DNA from: a virus
Strand: one strand, 5' to 3'
Length of the DNA: 22,258 nt
Virus record (IMG/VR): IMGVR_UViG_3300024054_000062
Span: 1-22,258 of that record
The notes under the pieces were generated by a model. The model was not told the origin of the DNA. It did no database searches and saw only the letters and a program-made list of their open reading frames with translations. This document shows positions 8,812-14,717 of the stretch, in pieces (the first letter of the stretch is position 1; each line of letters opens with the position of its first letter). A program made the position numbers and the translations under genes.

Positions 8812-10570
8812 CCTGCCCTCCCTGCGTCATGCCAGTCTGCATTTCCCTGGTCATTTCCGGGTTCATCATCTGCGCCGGGATACCGCCCTGGTTCGGATCA
8901 AAACCAATCCCGTTAGCCGGGTTCTGCGGTAATGGCGCGTTATTTGCCATCTGGTTTACCTGCGCCTGCTGCTGTATTTGTGACTGTTGTAATTGCAAAG
9001 CCATTTGGCCCTTCTGTTGCATCAGCGCAAGTTCATTCTGCAGCATCGCCTCGCGCACCTTCTCCTTATCAGAAATGCGCATAGCCCTTGCTGGATCTGT
9101 AACCCCGATTTCTTCCAGTGCATATTCTTTGGGGAAGCCTAATTGCAGGGCCATCATAGCAGCATTAATCTTTTGCTGTCTATCGGTTGCCACGTCCGGC
9201 GATAGCTCAACGCTCAAATTCAGCCTTTCTGGCAAAGCATTAGGATCAAGTATCATTTGTTTTCCAAATGCATCCGCAGAACGGTCGTTATAGAACACCG
9301 CACTATTGTTATGTCTGATCCACTTGAAGAACAATTTGCAAATATCCGCAGTGACCTGTTCGGCAAGTTCCCGATATTGCCTGATTTTTGCAACACCAGT
9401 TTGAATGGACATGTTATAAGTGGCAAAGTTCACGTTCACTGGTGTATTGCCCTCTGTCATCATTCTGGGTAGGGTGCTTTTTGACATGGATTGCGTCAAT
9501 AAGTTCAAAGCGGTCGGAATATTTGGGTCAACCGGCTCTACTGGGATAGACTTATAGTCCACACCGGTTGGCAAATCCACCCTGCCACCGGGTGTCATAT
9601 AGTCAAACTCAACCACTTCGCCGCCCGGCCCTTGAAAGATATGTCTGGGGGCAGCGGCCCTGGCGATCATGTCAGAGATCAACAAACTTTGCGCGATATT
9701 CACGGTCTCCCAATCACCAGAATGATAGATGGGTGCCAATAAAGGACTAACTTGATACTGTGGGTCAGTATCCAAAGTAGTGCCGCCCACGCGACAAGCC
9801 CACGGCATGAAAGGCAATCCGTGATCTTCGTCTAAAATTCTATAGGTAGCCCCGCCGCCATACCCATCCCCGGAAGCCCACACAACTTTTCGGTCAATAT
9901 CACAATACTCATAAATATAAATATCATCGTTCAGGTTTGACGGGTTTCCCTCATTCACCCTGGAAGTCAATTCCTTTGCGGATTTACCGTAGAAATTGAT
10001 CACGTCCGCCACTTTCCATTTGCTGACATACAGAATCTGTTCCGGGACAATATCAGAGTAATTGACATGCACATCTTTGGGGTGTCTGACGGTGACAATC
10101 CAATCTCCGTACTCATCCCGTGCGTTTTTCCAGCGTTTTTCTTCACCCGGTCGTTTAGCAATCTTTTCCTGCCACGGCAAATAGGTTACCTGGGCGGCCA
10201 CCATATCATATAGAATAGCCGAGCGCATCAGATCACGAATCACAGAAGTTCTGCGTCTCAATGAAGCCTCTTTCAGGCATATACCGAGATACCGTTCCCA
10301 GGTTTCCGCCTGATCCTTGTTCGCGTCATCATCAGCGAGTGGCACGATCTTAATTCTTGGATCCAACCCGGAAAATATCTGAATTGCAGTCTGAACCGCA
10401 TCTCTGGGATCACTATTTTTTACCGTTCTGATCCACTTATATGACTTCAAAGCGGGTGGTAATTCCCACTTTACATGGTACATGTCATCCATTTTCGAGA
10501 ACAAGTCATTTCTTTTGCCATCATTCCCGATCATTTCTGTTGCCAATTGTGTATAGTATGAAAAATCCAT
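8798..10570 (-). CDS. Portal protein
   Basis: A 590-residue protein directly after TerL (stop TAA followed immediately by ATG), with GGGAGG at the end of terL serving as ribosome site. Portals form the dodecameric ring at the capsid vertex through which DNA is packaged and the tail attached. Typical features are an N-terminal helical part, a segment with NSDPRDAVQTAIQIFSGLDP near residues 50-72, a beta-rich wing region with VRHPKDVHVNYSD near residues 160-175, and long helical crown segments after residue 380. Residues 500-590 are Gln/Asn/Met/Pro-rich (QLQQSQIQQQAQ), a common low-complexity portal tail. The call follows from gene order, size and general pattern; I did not see a single diagnostic motif. 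Confidence 0.85.
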   Translation of the reverse strand: MDFSYYTQLATEMIGNDGKRNDLFSKMDDMYHVKWELPPALKSYKWIRTVKNSDPRDAVQTAIQIFSGLDPRIKIVPLADDDANKDQAETWERYLGICLKEASLRRRTSVIRDLMRSAILYDMVAAQVTYLPWQEKIAKRPGEEKRWKNARDEYGDWIVTVRHPKDVHVNYSDIVPEQILYVSKWKVADVINFYGKSAKELTSRVNEGNPSNLNDDIYIYEYCDIDRKVVWASGDGYGGGATYRILDEDHGLPFMPWACRVGGTTLDTDPQYQVSPLLAPIYHSGDWETVNIAQSLLISDMIARAAAPRHIFQGPGGEVVEFDYMTPGGRVDLPTGVDYKSIPVEPVDPNIPTALNLLTQSMSKSTLPRMMTEGNTPVNVNFATYNMSIQTGVAKIRQYRELAEQVTADICKLFFKWIRHNNSAVFYNDRSADAFGKQMILDPNALPERLNLSVELSPDVATDRQQKINAAMMALQLGFPKEYALEEIGVTDPARAMRISDKEKVREAMLQNELALMQQKGQMALQLQQSQIQQQAQVNQMANNAPLPQNPANGIGFDPNQGGIPAQMMNPEMTREMQTGMTQGGQDVGF

Positions 10571-12124
10571 TTAGCCTCCCAAAGCCAAGAACGGGTTCAA
10601 CGTCTTCTTCTTCTCAAAAGACGGTAATTCATCGTTGTTGTAAGGCATAGCCAGCACATCCGGCATACCGCGCAAAGCCCAATAGACTGCATCCATTGCA
10701 TCATCATGTCTATTGTTAGGGTACTCCCGCAATTCTTTCCGCAGTTCGTTCAGGAACGGAGTATCGGCATCCGAAATCCTTACGCGCATGCTTTCAAGCC
10801 ACGGGCCCATTTGCCGCTCCAGCCTTTCCATCTTCCCTTTGCCGCCGGTTTTCATCGGAGTGATCTTCAATCCAGGCTTCATCATCAAAGCCTGTATAAA
10901 TTCCTCGCCTTTACCATCTCCCTCGACCACACAATGCTGCCACCCCGGAAATGTTCCCTGCGCCTTCTCCACATAACCCAATGCGGGAAGCATGGTGGTT
11001 CTCTCCAGCACTCCGTCCATCACTACCGCTCCACCCATCGGCAATTTGCACACATACGCCAGAGCGAAATAATCCGTATCTAATTTGGCTCCGCCGCCAA
11101 CATTCTTCATAGAGGACGCATAGTCCACCCCGCCGACAACCGGCCACGCACCGTTGATCTGCGCTGCCGGAAAATCATAGAACCGGAACACCTGACTATC
11201 CGCCTTACTCAAATCCAATAGATACATCCTGGCAAATTCGATCTTCGCACTCATCGCCCGCCTGATCCTAATCTCGCTCTCCGGAAATCTGGACGGCCAA
11301 ATGCTCTTATACTTCACCCCATCTAAATCAAAACCATCCTCACACTCAATCACAATCGGCGTCTTTACGCGAATAAATTCATCCAACTCCGTCATTCCCA
11401 TGACCGGATCATTTTCTTTCCACGGCGTAAAGACACAGCACATCCACGCGCCTTTTACGATAGTAGGAAATAGAGTACCTGTCATAATCTTCCTGACAGT
11501 CTCCATCTCCTTATCGCTGGCCGTATTGTTCTCATCCAGAATGTCATCAATCAACAACATCCCGGTAACGCGCTTACCAATAATTGCCCGGCTTTTATAC
11601 CCCAATCCAATGAACGTCGGGTCTTTCCTGTCCGAGTTCAGCCTTCTCCATTGACCATACGGAATATCATCCCTCTTTACTTCATACCCACCAGCCCCCC
11701 AGCCCTTCTCCATATCTGGAACAACATTCGGAAAACACGACTTCCACCCCGGATTATTGGCTATAATATCCGCTACTTTCTCGGAATTGTCCTGTGCAAT
11801 ATCATCACCCACCTGAACAGTCAAATAAGTTTTATCTGGCTCATGCCCAATCCGAAAACAAAGAAAACTGGTCAATACCGTTGTCTTGGCACTGCCACGA
11901 AAAGCCTCAATAGCAAAATACTTCCCCTGTTCCCTGGCTTCATACAACTGCTCAATCCAATCAATAGCAAACTTCGTTAGCCTTCTGCCAGTAATAACCT
12001 CAAAGAAAGCGGAAAAACCCTCAACATTATCATTCTCTCTGGCAACAACAGATAAGAGTAACTCTTCCGTAGCCTTGATCTGCTCCGGCGTGAGCGACTC
12101 TATATAATTCTTGATTTCATCCAC
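10571..12124 (-). CDS. terL: Terminase large subunit (packaging ATPase/nuclease)
   Basis: A 517-residue two-domain terminase that pumps genome into the prohead and cuts it. Walker A is FRGSAKTT (residues 75-82), Walker B MLLIDD (189-194), and the coupling segment VFTPW (231-235). The RNase H-like nuclease has acidic residues in GGVDYAS (D334), VVEGDG (E401) and HDDAMDA (D474, D475, D478). Length is normal. The start is GTG at 12124; the frame is closed by TAA 15-18 nt upstream and there is no ribosome site. A TATACT hexamer ends exactly 6 nt before the GTG, suggesting a leaderless mRNA. Portal follows immediately. No convincing small terminase is next to it. Confidence 0.95.
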   Translation of the reverse strand: MDEIKNYIESLTPEQIKATEELLLSVVARENDNVEGFSAFFEVITGRRLTKFAIDWIEQLYEAREQGKYFAIEAFRGSAKTTVLTSFLCFRIGHEPDKTYLTVQVGDDIAQDNSEKVADIIANNPGWKSCFPNVVPDMEKGWGAGGYEVKRDDIPYGQWRRLNSDRKDPTFIGLGYKSRAIIGKRVTGMLLIDDILDENNTASDKEMETVRKIMTGTLFPTIVKGAWMCCVFTPWKENDPVMGMTELDEFIRVKTPIVIECEDGFDLDGVKYKSIWPSRFPESEIRIRRAMSAKIEFARMYLLDLSKADSQVFRFYDFPAAQINGAWPVVGGVDYASSMKNVGGGAKLDTDYFALAYVCKLPMGGAVVMDGVLERTTMLPALGYVEKAQGTFPGWQHCVVEGDGKGEEFIQALMMKPGLKITPMKTGGKGKMERLERQMGPWLESMRVRISDADTPFLNELRKELREYPNNRHDDAMDAVYWALRGMPDVLAMPYNNDELPSFEKKKTLNPFLALGG

Positions 12125-12159
12125 AATTACAGTATAGGGTTATACAACCTACTGTTTTT
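12125..12159 (-). promoter_or_regulatory. Candidate leaderless promoter of terL
   Basis: Minus-strand -10 TATACT (12136-12131) lies 6 nt before the GTG start of terL. At the -35 distance (17-nt spacer) is AAAAAC (12159-12154), not a sigma-70 box but shared with the promoter candidate of the next gene upstream. There is no Shine-Dalgarno sequence between it and the start. Confidence 0.4.
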
Positions 12160-12337
12160 TATGCCAGCATCTTTTGATCTCCAACCACTCTAAATCAGCT
12201 AATCTTGCCCCGTGCATTCGGTTACAGTAACACCACGGACAGCTACCATGCGGACGACAGGTAAGATCGTATTTACCAGACCTCCAATAGGGTTTCCGAT
12301 GTTCCTTGCCATGAAGAATACCTTTGTCTAGGCTCAT
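12149..12337 (-). CDS. Small Cys-rich phage protein
   Basis: A 62-residue basic protein with CRPHGSCPWCYCNRMHG at residues 27-43. A C-x5-C-x2-C-x-C cluster with a following NR is a pattern I have seen in small hypothetical phage proteins and could bind zinc. It lies 24 nt upstream of terL on the same strand and probably belongs to the same late transcription unit. No ribosome site precedes the ATG at 12337; instead TATCAT ends 6 nt upstream. Function unknown; a small DNA-binding or packaging accessory role is possible but unproven. Confidence 0.65.
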   Translation of the reverse strand: MSLDKGILHGKEHRKPYWRSGKYDLTCRPHGSCPWCYCNRMHGARLADLEWLEIKRCWHKKQ

Positions 12338-12343
12338 ACATAC

Positions 12344-12372
12344 ATGATACAGAGATAAGTAGCTGCGTTTTA
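12344..12372 (-). promoter_or_regulatory. Candidate leaderless promoter of the leftward late operon
   Basis: Minus-strand TATCAT (12349-12344) is exactly 6 nt before the ATG at 12337, with TAAAAC at the -35 position after a 17-nt spacer (12372-12367). The geometry and the AAAAC box match those in front of terL. Confidence 0.4.
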
Positions 12373-12576
12373 CGCGAAAGAGGTGGGGAGATATTACTAG
12401 AACGTAACTTACCTGAATATCGGTAACTTGGAGGAAATTATTGGGTGAGAAATGCGCGCACTGTAAGCCAACGGTCTGCCAATAGGATCAACCAACGAGC
12501 CCCCACCCTACCGACCATCCGCTTGCTGACGCTGAAGAAACACGCCTGATCCGGCTCGATCTGGGGTATCGTCACC

Positions 12577-12703
12577 CATACCCGTACATATAGCCATGCC
12601 ATCGTGCATACCCGTACAGGTGGGGGGCTTGCTTTCGATAATGTCAATTATCGCAAGCATACGCATGATACCGGCCAGGATCGCATACCAGACGCAACAT
12701 ACC
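12577..12703 (+). repeat. Iteron-like CATACC repeats
   Basis: CATACCCGTACA occurs twice, 30 bp apart (12577-12588 and 12607-12618). Further CATACC copies are at 12684 and 12698, and a CATACG at 12658. Spacing between the two long copies is close to three helical turns, so one protein could bind both from the same face. Confidence 0.5.
12627..12658. other. Two-segment hairpin
   Basis: GCTTGC (12627-12632) pairs with GCAAGC (12653-12658). Inside it GATAAT (12637-12642) pairs with ATTATC (12647-12652) across a GTCA loop. It has no T tract, so it is not an obvious terminator; it could be an operator or part of an RNA. Confidence 0.5.
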
Positions 12704-12782
12704 CCCCGGGAGTATATGCGAGGGGGCTTGCAGTCTCTCACACCAGACATGACAAATGTCACATCATATATATGACATTAAT

Positions 12783-12799
12783 CACTGGTAACGCCAGTG
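12783..12799. promoter_or_regulatory. Dyad CACTGG-N5-CCAGTG upstream of the first accessory gene
   Basis: A perfect 6-bp inverted repeat with a 5-nt centre (TAACG), 38 nt before the ATG at 12837. Another dyad, TGACA-N2-TGTCA, lies at 12750-12761. Both could be operator sites for the 76-residue gene; I see no clear promoter boxes. Confidence 0.45.
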
Positions 12800-12836
12800 T
12801 ATCATGCTACACTATGTGTATATCACAGAAAGGATC

Positions 12837-13067
12837 ATGAAAATGAACAAGATTAATTATTTTGGCATGGTGTGTAATAGCGTGGACTATGGCGGAGTGC
12901 AGATTGTTCAGAACCCCCTAACCGGCTCCTGGATGTTGTTCTTCGATAATAAGTATCCCGACCAACTACCATATAGCGGGACGCTGACAGCGATGAAGGC
13001 GGTGGTCAATACGGCCGTGCGTAAGGGCGGCGAGGGGTATTTCATCAAGGCTGGAACGTACAAATAA
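12837..13067 (+). CDS. Small accessory protein, unknown (anti-defence candidate by context)
   Basis: A 76-residue protein. I chose the ATG at 12837 because AGAAAGG lies 4 nt or so before it; an ATG at 12804 in the same frame has no ribosome site, and a second ATG at 12843 is possible. The protein is neutral to slightly basic and compact, with aromatic residues (GSWMLFFDN near residue 30, GEGYFIKAGTYK at the end), and could fold as a small alpha/beta domain: beta strands at residues 7-35, a helix around residues 50-62, and a last strand. I recognise no family. It is read away from the structural operon and opens the accessory block carrying the solitary CRISPR repeat, so an anti-defence role is an inference from context only. 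Confidence 0.6.
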   Translation: MKMNKINYFGMVCNSVDYGGVQIVQNPLTGSWMLFFDNKYPDQLPYSGTLTAMKAVVNTAVRKGGEGYFIKAGTYK

Positions 13068-13121
13068 GTATTAACCACCCGCCCAGAGGATGACAGCCGG
13101 CCCGCTACCGGCGGCGGGTAT

Positions 13122-13157
13122 AGCAGGTGTGCTGCTAACCCTATCGCAGGGTATAAT
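13122..13157 (+). promoter_or_regulatory. Promoter with two abutting dyads before the acidic-protein gene
   Basis: TATAAT (13152-13157) is a full -10 box, about 24 nt before the ATG at 13182, with AGGAG as ribosome site. No good -35 is visible. Two 5-5-5 dyads sit just upstream: AGCAG-GTGTG-CTGCT (13122-13136) and ACCCT-ATCGC-AGGGT (13138-13152), the second running into the -10. A regulator bound there would block or help the promoter. Confidence 0.55.
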
Positions 13158-13181
13158 CTATCTAGTTCAGAGGAGATTATT

Positions 13182-13739
13182 ATGTCAGAATTAATCGTCG
13201 TCAACACCCGCCCGGAGCCGGATCCGTATTTTACCAACCAGGCAACCCAAACCGTCGTCTACGTTGTTCTGTCGAACGGTCAGTATGGCATCGTCCAAGA
13301 GGACGATGCCAACGCGATCACCAGGACACGCTGGCATCAGCATGAGCTAGCAGCCACCATCACCCGCCCGGATCAGACCGCCGCTGTCGCGTATATGCAG
13401 GGGGCTGCGGAGCTGGTCGACCGTATCATAGCTGGATCGTCCATCGACTATGACGGCCGTCACCTGGCGGGTAACCTGGACGACGACGCGCGCGCCGCCT
13501 GGGATCAGCTGGTAGATGAGCTCGGGCAGCTGCCGTCGTCCGACTGGACGCTCTGGCATGCCTCGGAGTGGATCGATCAGGCGCTCCCCAACGACGCCGA
13601 GCTAGCCGCTCTCACCGATGATCAGATATCGTCTATGGCCGCCGAGTACGCCGACTACGCCGAGTCAGAGCATGCCGTGATCGCTGGATCGATCCAGGAC
13701 GCCATCCTGGCCGCCAGAGACCTGGCCCGGGCCGAGTAG
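13182..13739 (+). CDS. Strongly acidic lysine-free protein, unknown (possible DNA mimic)
   Basis: A 185-residue protein with 32 Asp/Glu, no Lys and only 9 Arg by my count, so its net charge is very negative. The N-terminal 45 residues look beta-rich (TVVYVVLSNGQYGIVQED); the rest is helical with acidic clusters (NLDDDARAAWDQLVDELG, then ALTDDQISSMAAEYADYAESEH). Such composition is typical of DNA-mimic proteins that block nucleases or repressors, but also of proteins from high-GC donors, and codon use here is visibly richer in GC than in the structural genes. No family is recognised. It has a good ribosome site (AGGAG, 7-nt spacing) and its own TATAAT. It is followed by a GC hairpin and the lone CRISPR repeat, making it an anti-CRISPR or anti-restriction candidate by context. 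Confidence 0.7.
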   Translation: MSELIVVNTRPEPDPYFTNQATQTVVYVVLSNGQYGIVQEDDANAITRTRWHQHELAATITRPDQTAAVAYMQGAAELVDRIIAGSSIDYDGRHLAGNLDDDARAAWDQLVDELGQLPSSDWTLWHASEWIDQALPNDAELAALTDDQISSMAAEYADYAESEHAVIAGSIQDAILAARDLARAE

Positions 13740-13761
13740 ATCATCCAGTAGTTTTTCTACA

Positions 13762-13786
13762 TGCCGCGGGGTGATTGACCGCGGCA
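13762..13786. terminator. GC-rich hairpin between the acidic-protein gene and the CRISPR repeat
   Basis: A perfect 8-bp stem, TGCCGCGG (13762-13769) with CCGCGGCA (13779-13786), around a 9-nt loop. No T tract follows on either strand, so intrinsic termination would be weak. Read on the minus strand it lies 20 nt downstream of the repeat and could define the 3' end of, or stabilise, a short repeat RNA. Confidence 0.45.
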
Positions 13787-13806
13787 GCCCCATATGTAAT
13801 AAGAAG

Positions 13807-13839
13807 GTTTCAATCCACGCCCCCCATACGGGGAGCGAC
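13807..13839 (-). CRISPR. Solitary type I-C-like CRISPR repeat (candidate RNA anti-CRISPR)
   Basis: A single 33-nt element that on the minus strand has all parts of a type I-C repeat: 5' GTCGC, stem CGCTCCCC with GGGGGGCG closing a GTAT loop (one G-U wobble in RNA), then the 3' end GTGGATTGAAAC (13818 down to 13807), which would supply the 11-nt Cas5d-generated crRNA handle. There is no second full copy at the 65-70 nt period of an array and no cas gene in the window. Only minus-strand RNA has the correct orientation; plus-strand RNA would have a C-A mismatch in the stem. The neighbours are a GC hairpin 20 nt away on the handle side and a small HTH gene that starts 18 nt away. Lone repeats in phages are known to mimic crRNA and trap Cas proteins (Racr). 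Confidence 0.85.
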
Positions 13840-13840
13840 C

Positions 13841-13855
13841 AATAGGATATTAACC
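13841..13855. repeat. Motif AATAGGATRTTAACC, copy at the HTH gene start
   Basis: AATAGGATATTAACC ends 2 nt before the ATG of the HTH gene and contains its ribosome site (AGGA). It begins 1 nt after the CRISPR repeat. A near-identical copy lies at the end of the same gene (14069-14083) and a shorter form, AATAGGATCAACC, at 12481-12493. On the minus strand it reads TATCCT just before the repeat, which could serve as a -10. Confidence 0.5.
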
Positions 13856-13857
13856 AT

Positions 13858-14073
13858 ATGAACACTAGCGATGATACTATGGAGATCATGACCACGACCG
13901 AAGCCGTCCAGTATGCCCTAGACGCCGGGGTCAGGATAACATACACAGGGATTGTGGGCGCGGCCCAACATGGCCGGATACCCGGGGCCCGTAAATTTGG
14001 CCGGGACTGGGTCATCCCATTAGCCGGGATGATCTACTACCTGGAGCACCGGTCAACGCAAAGGCCCAAATAG
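13858..14073 (+). CDS. Small HTH DNA-binding protein (excisionase- or Aca-like)
   Basis: A 71-residue protein whose residues 11-66 resemble the MerR/excisionase-type helix-turn-helix: MTTTEAVQYALDAG, a turn, ITYTGIVGAAQHGRIPGARKFG as recognition region, then the wing-like RDWVIPLAGMIYYL. Two roles fit. It may be the recombination directionality factor for the integrase encoded 0.6 kb away on the other strand. Or, since it follows the lone CRISPR repeat at 18 nt and is itself bracketed by copies of a 15-bp motif (13841-13855 and 14069-14083), it may be an autoregulator of the accessory block, as Aca proteins are for anti-CRISPR genes. The ribosome site AGGA is 10 nt upstream of the ATG. Fold call moderately sure; role open. 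Confidence 0.7.
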   Translation: MNTSDDTMEIMTTTEAVQYALDAGVRITYTGIVGAAQHGRIPGARKFGRDWVIPLAGMIYYLEHRSTQRPK

Positions 14074-14083
14074 GATGTTAACC
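14069..14083. repeat. Motif AATAGGATRTTAACC, copy at the HTH gene end
   Basis: AATAGGATGTTAACC differs by one base from the copy at 13841-13855. It contains the TAG stop of the HTH gene (14071-14073) and touches the stop of the convergent gene at 14083. The HTH gene is thus flanked by direct copies 228 bp apart. Confidence 0.5.
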
Positions 14084-14658
14084 TAATCCTCGTCTATAAT
14101 CTGCCCGTCTATGATCTCCCGCCGATCACGCAGCATCGCGAGCATTTCTTTGGCAACGTCCGCAGATATGGATACCTGTACTCCGTCCGGCTGGTCTTTG
14201 TATCGTCTGTCCCGCAACAGGCCAGCCGCGCCGAAAATAAATTTTGCGGCCTCGATACTGTCCCGGTTTCCGCCATCCAGGGCGATCTGGATGATCCTGC
14301 CGGCAATCGAGTCCGCGCCGCCCTCCCAATTAACATGCTTGGTGTGTTTAGCCATCGCGCCGCGCACGATCTCTTGCGCCCGCTGCTGGAAGAAGTCGCC
14401 TTTTTTCTCCCCCTGGTTTTCTTTTGTGATCGCATAGGCTCCACCGCGCGGGGGACCCTTCAAAAATGCCCCCGTAACCGTATCCAGAATTGCCCCACTG
14501 GCCAAAACCCTCTGATGATCTGGTTCTTCGCAAGTGACTCGATGTATCTCTCCGGTGGCCGCCAGGCGGATGTCGCGTATAACCGGATGCCCATGAGTTC
14601 CAACCTCTATAACGCCGTCATTCTCTAGCGGTTCAATTTCCTTTTTTGTTTCGTCCAT
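14083..14658 (-). CDS. Unidentified phage protein, small-terminase-like C-terminal half
   Basis: I chose the ATG at 14658 (191 residues) because a perfect TATAAT (14670-14665) ends 6 nt before it, as for other leaderless starts here; an ATG at 14697 in frame would add 13 residues and has no ribosome site either. Residues 15-65 carry a beta-rich segment ending near GAILDTVTGAFLKGPPRGG. Residues 85-155 are helical with ADSIAGRIIQIALDGGNRDSIEAAKFIFGAAGLL; the end is charged (EMLAMLRDRREIIDGQIIDED). Repeated-helix segments of this kind occur in small terminase subunits, and no other TerS candidate is in the window, but the gene sits beside the integrase, over 2 kb from terL. The function is therefore left open. 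Confidence 0.6.
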   Translation of the reverse strand: MDETKKEIEPLENDGVIEVGTHGHPVIRDIRLAATGEIHRVTCEEPDHQRVLASGAILDTVTGAFLKGPPRGGAYAITKENQGEKKGDFFQQRAQEIVRGAMAKHTKHVNWEGGADSIAGRIIQIALDGGNRDSIEAAKFIFGAAGLLRDRRYKDQPDGVQVSISADVAKEMLAMLRDRREIIDGQIIDED

Positions 14659-14664
14659 GTTTAT

Positions 14665-14670
14665 ATTATA
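14665..14670 (-). promoter_or_regulatory. -10 box TATAAT before a leaderless start
   Basis: A full-consensus minus-strand TATAAT separated by ATAAAC from the ATG at 14658. No -35 box at 17 nt. Transcription would start at or next to the start codon. Confidence 0.45.
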
Positions 14671-14700
14671 CGGCCAATGAATGATATCGGTATTCATACT

Positions 14701-14715
14701 GTGTTACCGTAACAC
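14701..14715. promoter_or_regulatory. Perfect 15-bp palindrome GTGTTACCGTAACAC, probable operator
   Basis: Two 7-bp arms with one central base. It sits in the short gap between the integrase stop (14718) and the downstream gene, about 30 bp upstream of the TATAAT at 14670. The form is that of a dimeric HTH-protein operator. Confidence 0.6.
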
Positions 14716-14717
14716 AC

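Larger units (their letters stand above)
12373..12836. promoter_or_regulatory. Divergent intergenic region rich in short repeats and dyads
   Basis: About 460 bp without a convincing gene; the open frames in it have no ribosome site and read as low-complexity. It contains direct CATACC repeats (12577, 12607, 12684, 12698), two exact GGGGGCTTGC copies 99 bp apart (12623-12632 and 12722-12731), a two-part hairpin (12627-12658), the inverted repeat TGACA-AA-TGTCA (12750-12761), and CACTGG-TAACG-CCAGTG (12783-12799). It separates leftward late genes from rightward accessory genes, so it probably holds control sites and possibly a small RNA. Confidence 0.6.

Noticed and set aside
12221-12231. GTTACAGTAAC palindrome as an operator
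   Set aside because: It falls in the codons of the conserved CxC region of the 62-residue gene, so the symmetry may be due to the codons TGT TAC TGT AAC.
12438-12762. Overlapping minus-strand frames in the intergenic region
   Set aside because: No ribosome site, no -10 at the spacing seen elsewhere, odd Trp/Cys-rich composition; region better explained by repeats.
13762-13786. Classical Rho-independent terminator
   Set aside because: The stem is strong but no T tract follows on either strand; listed only as a hairpin with low confidence.
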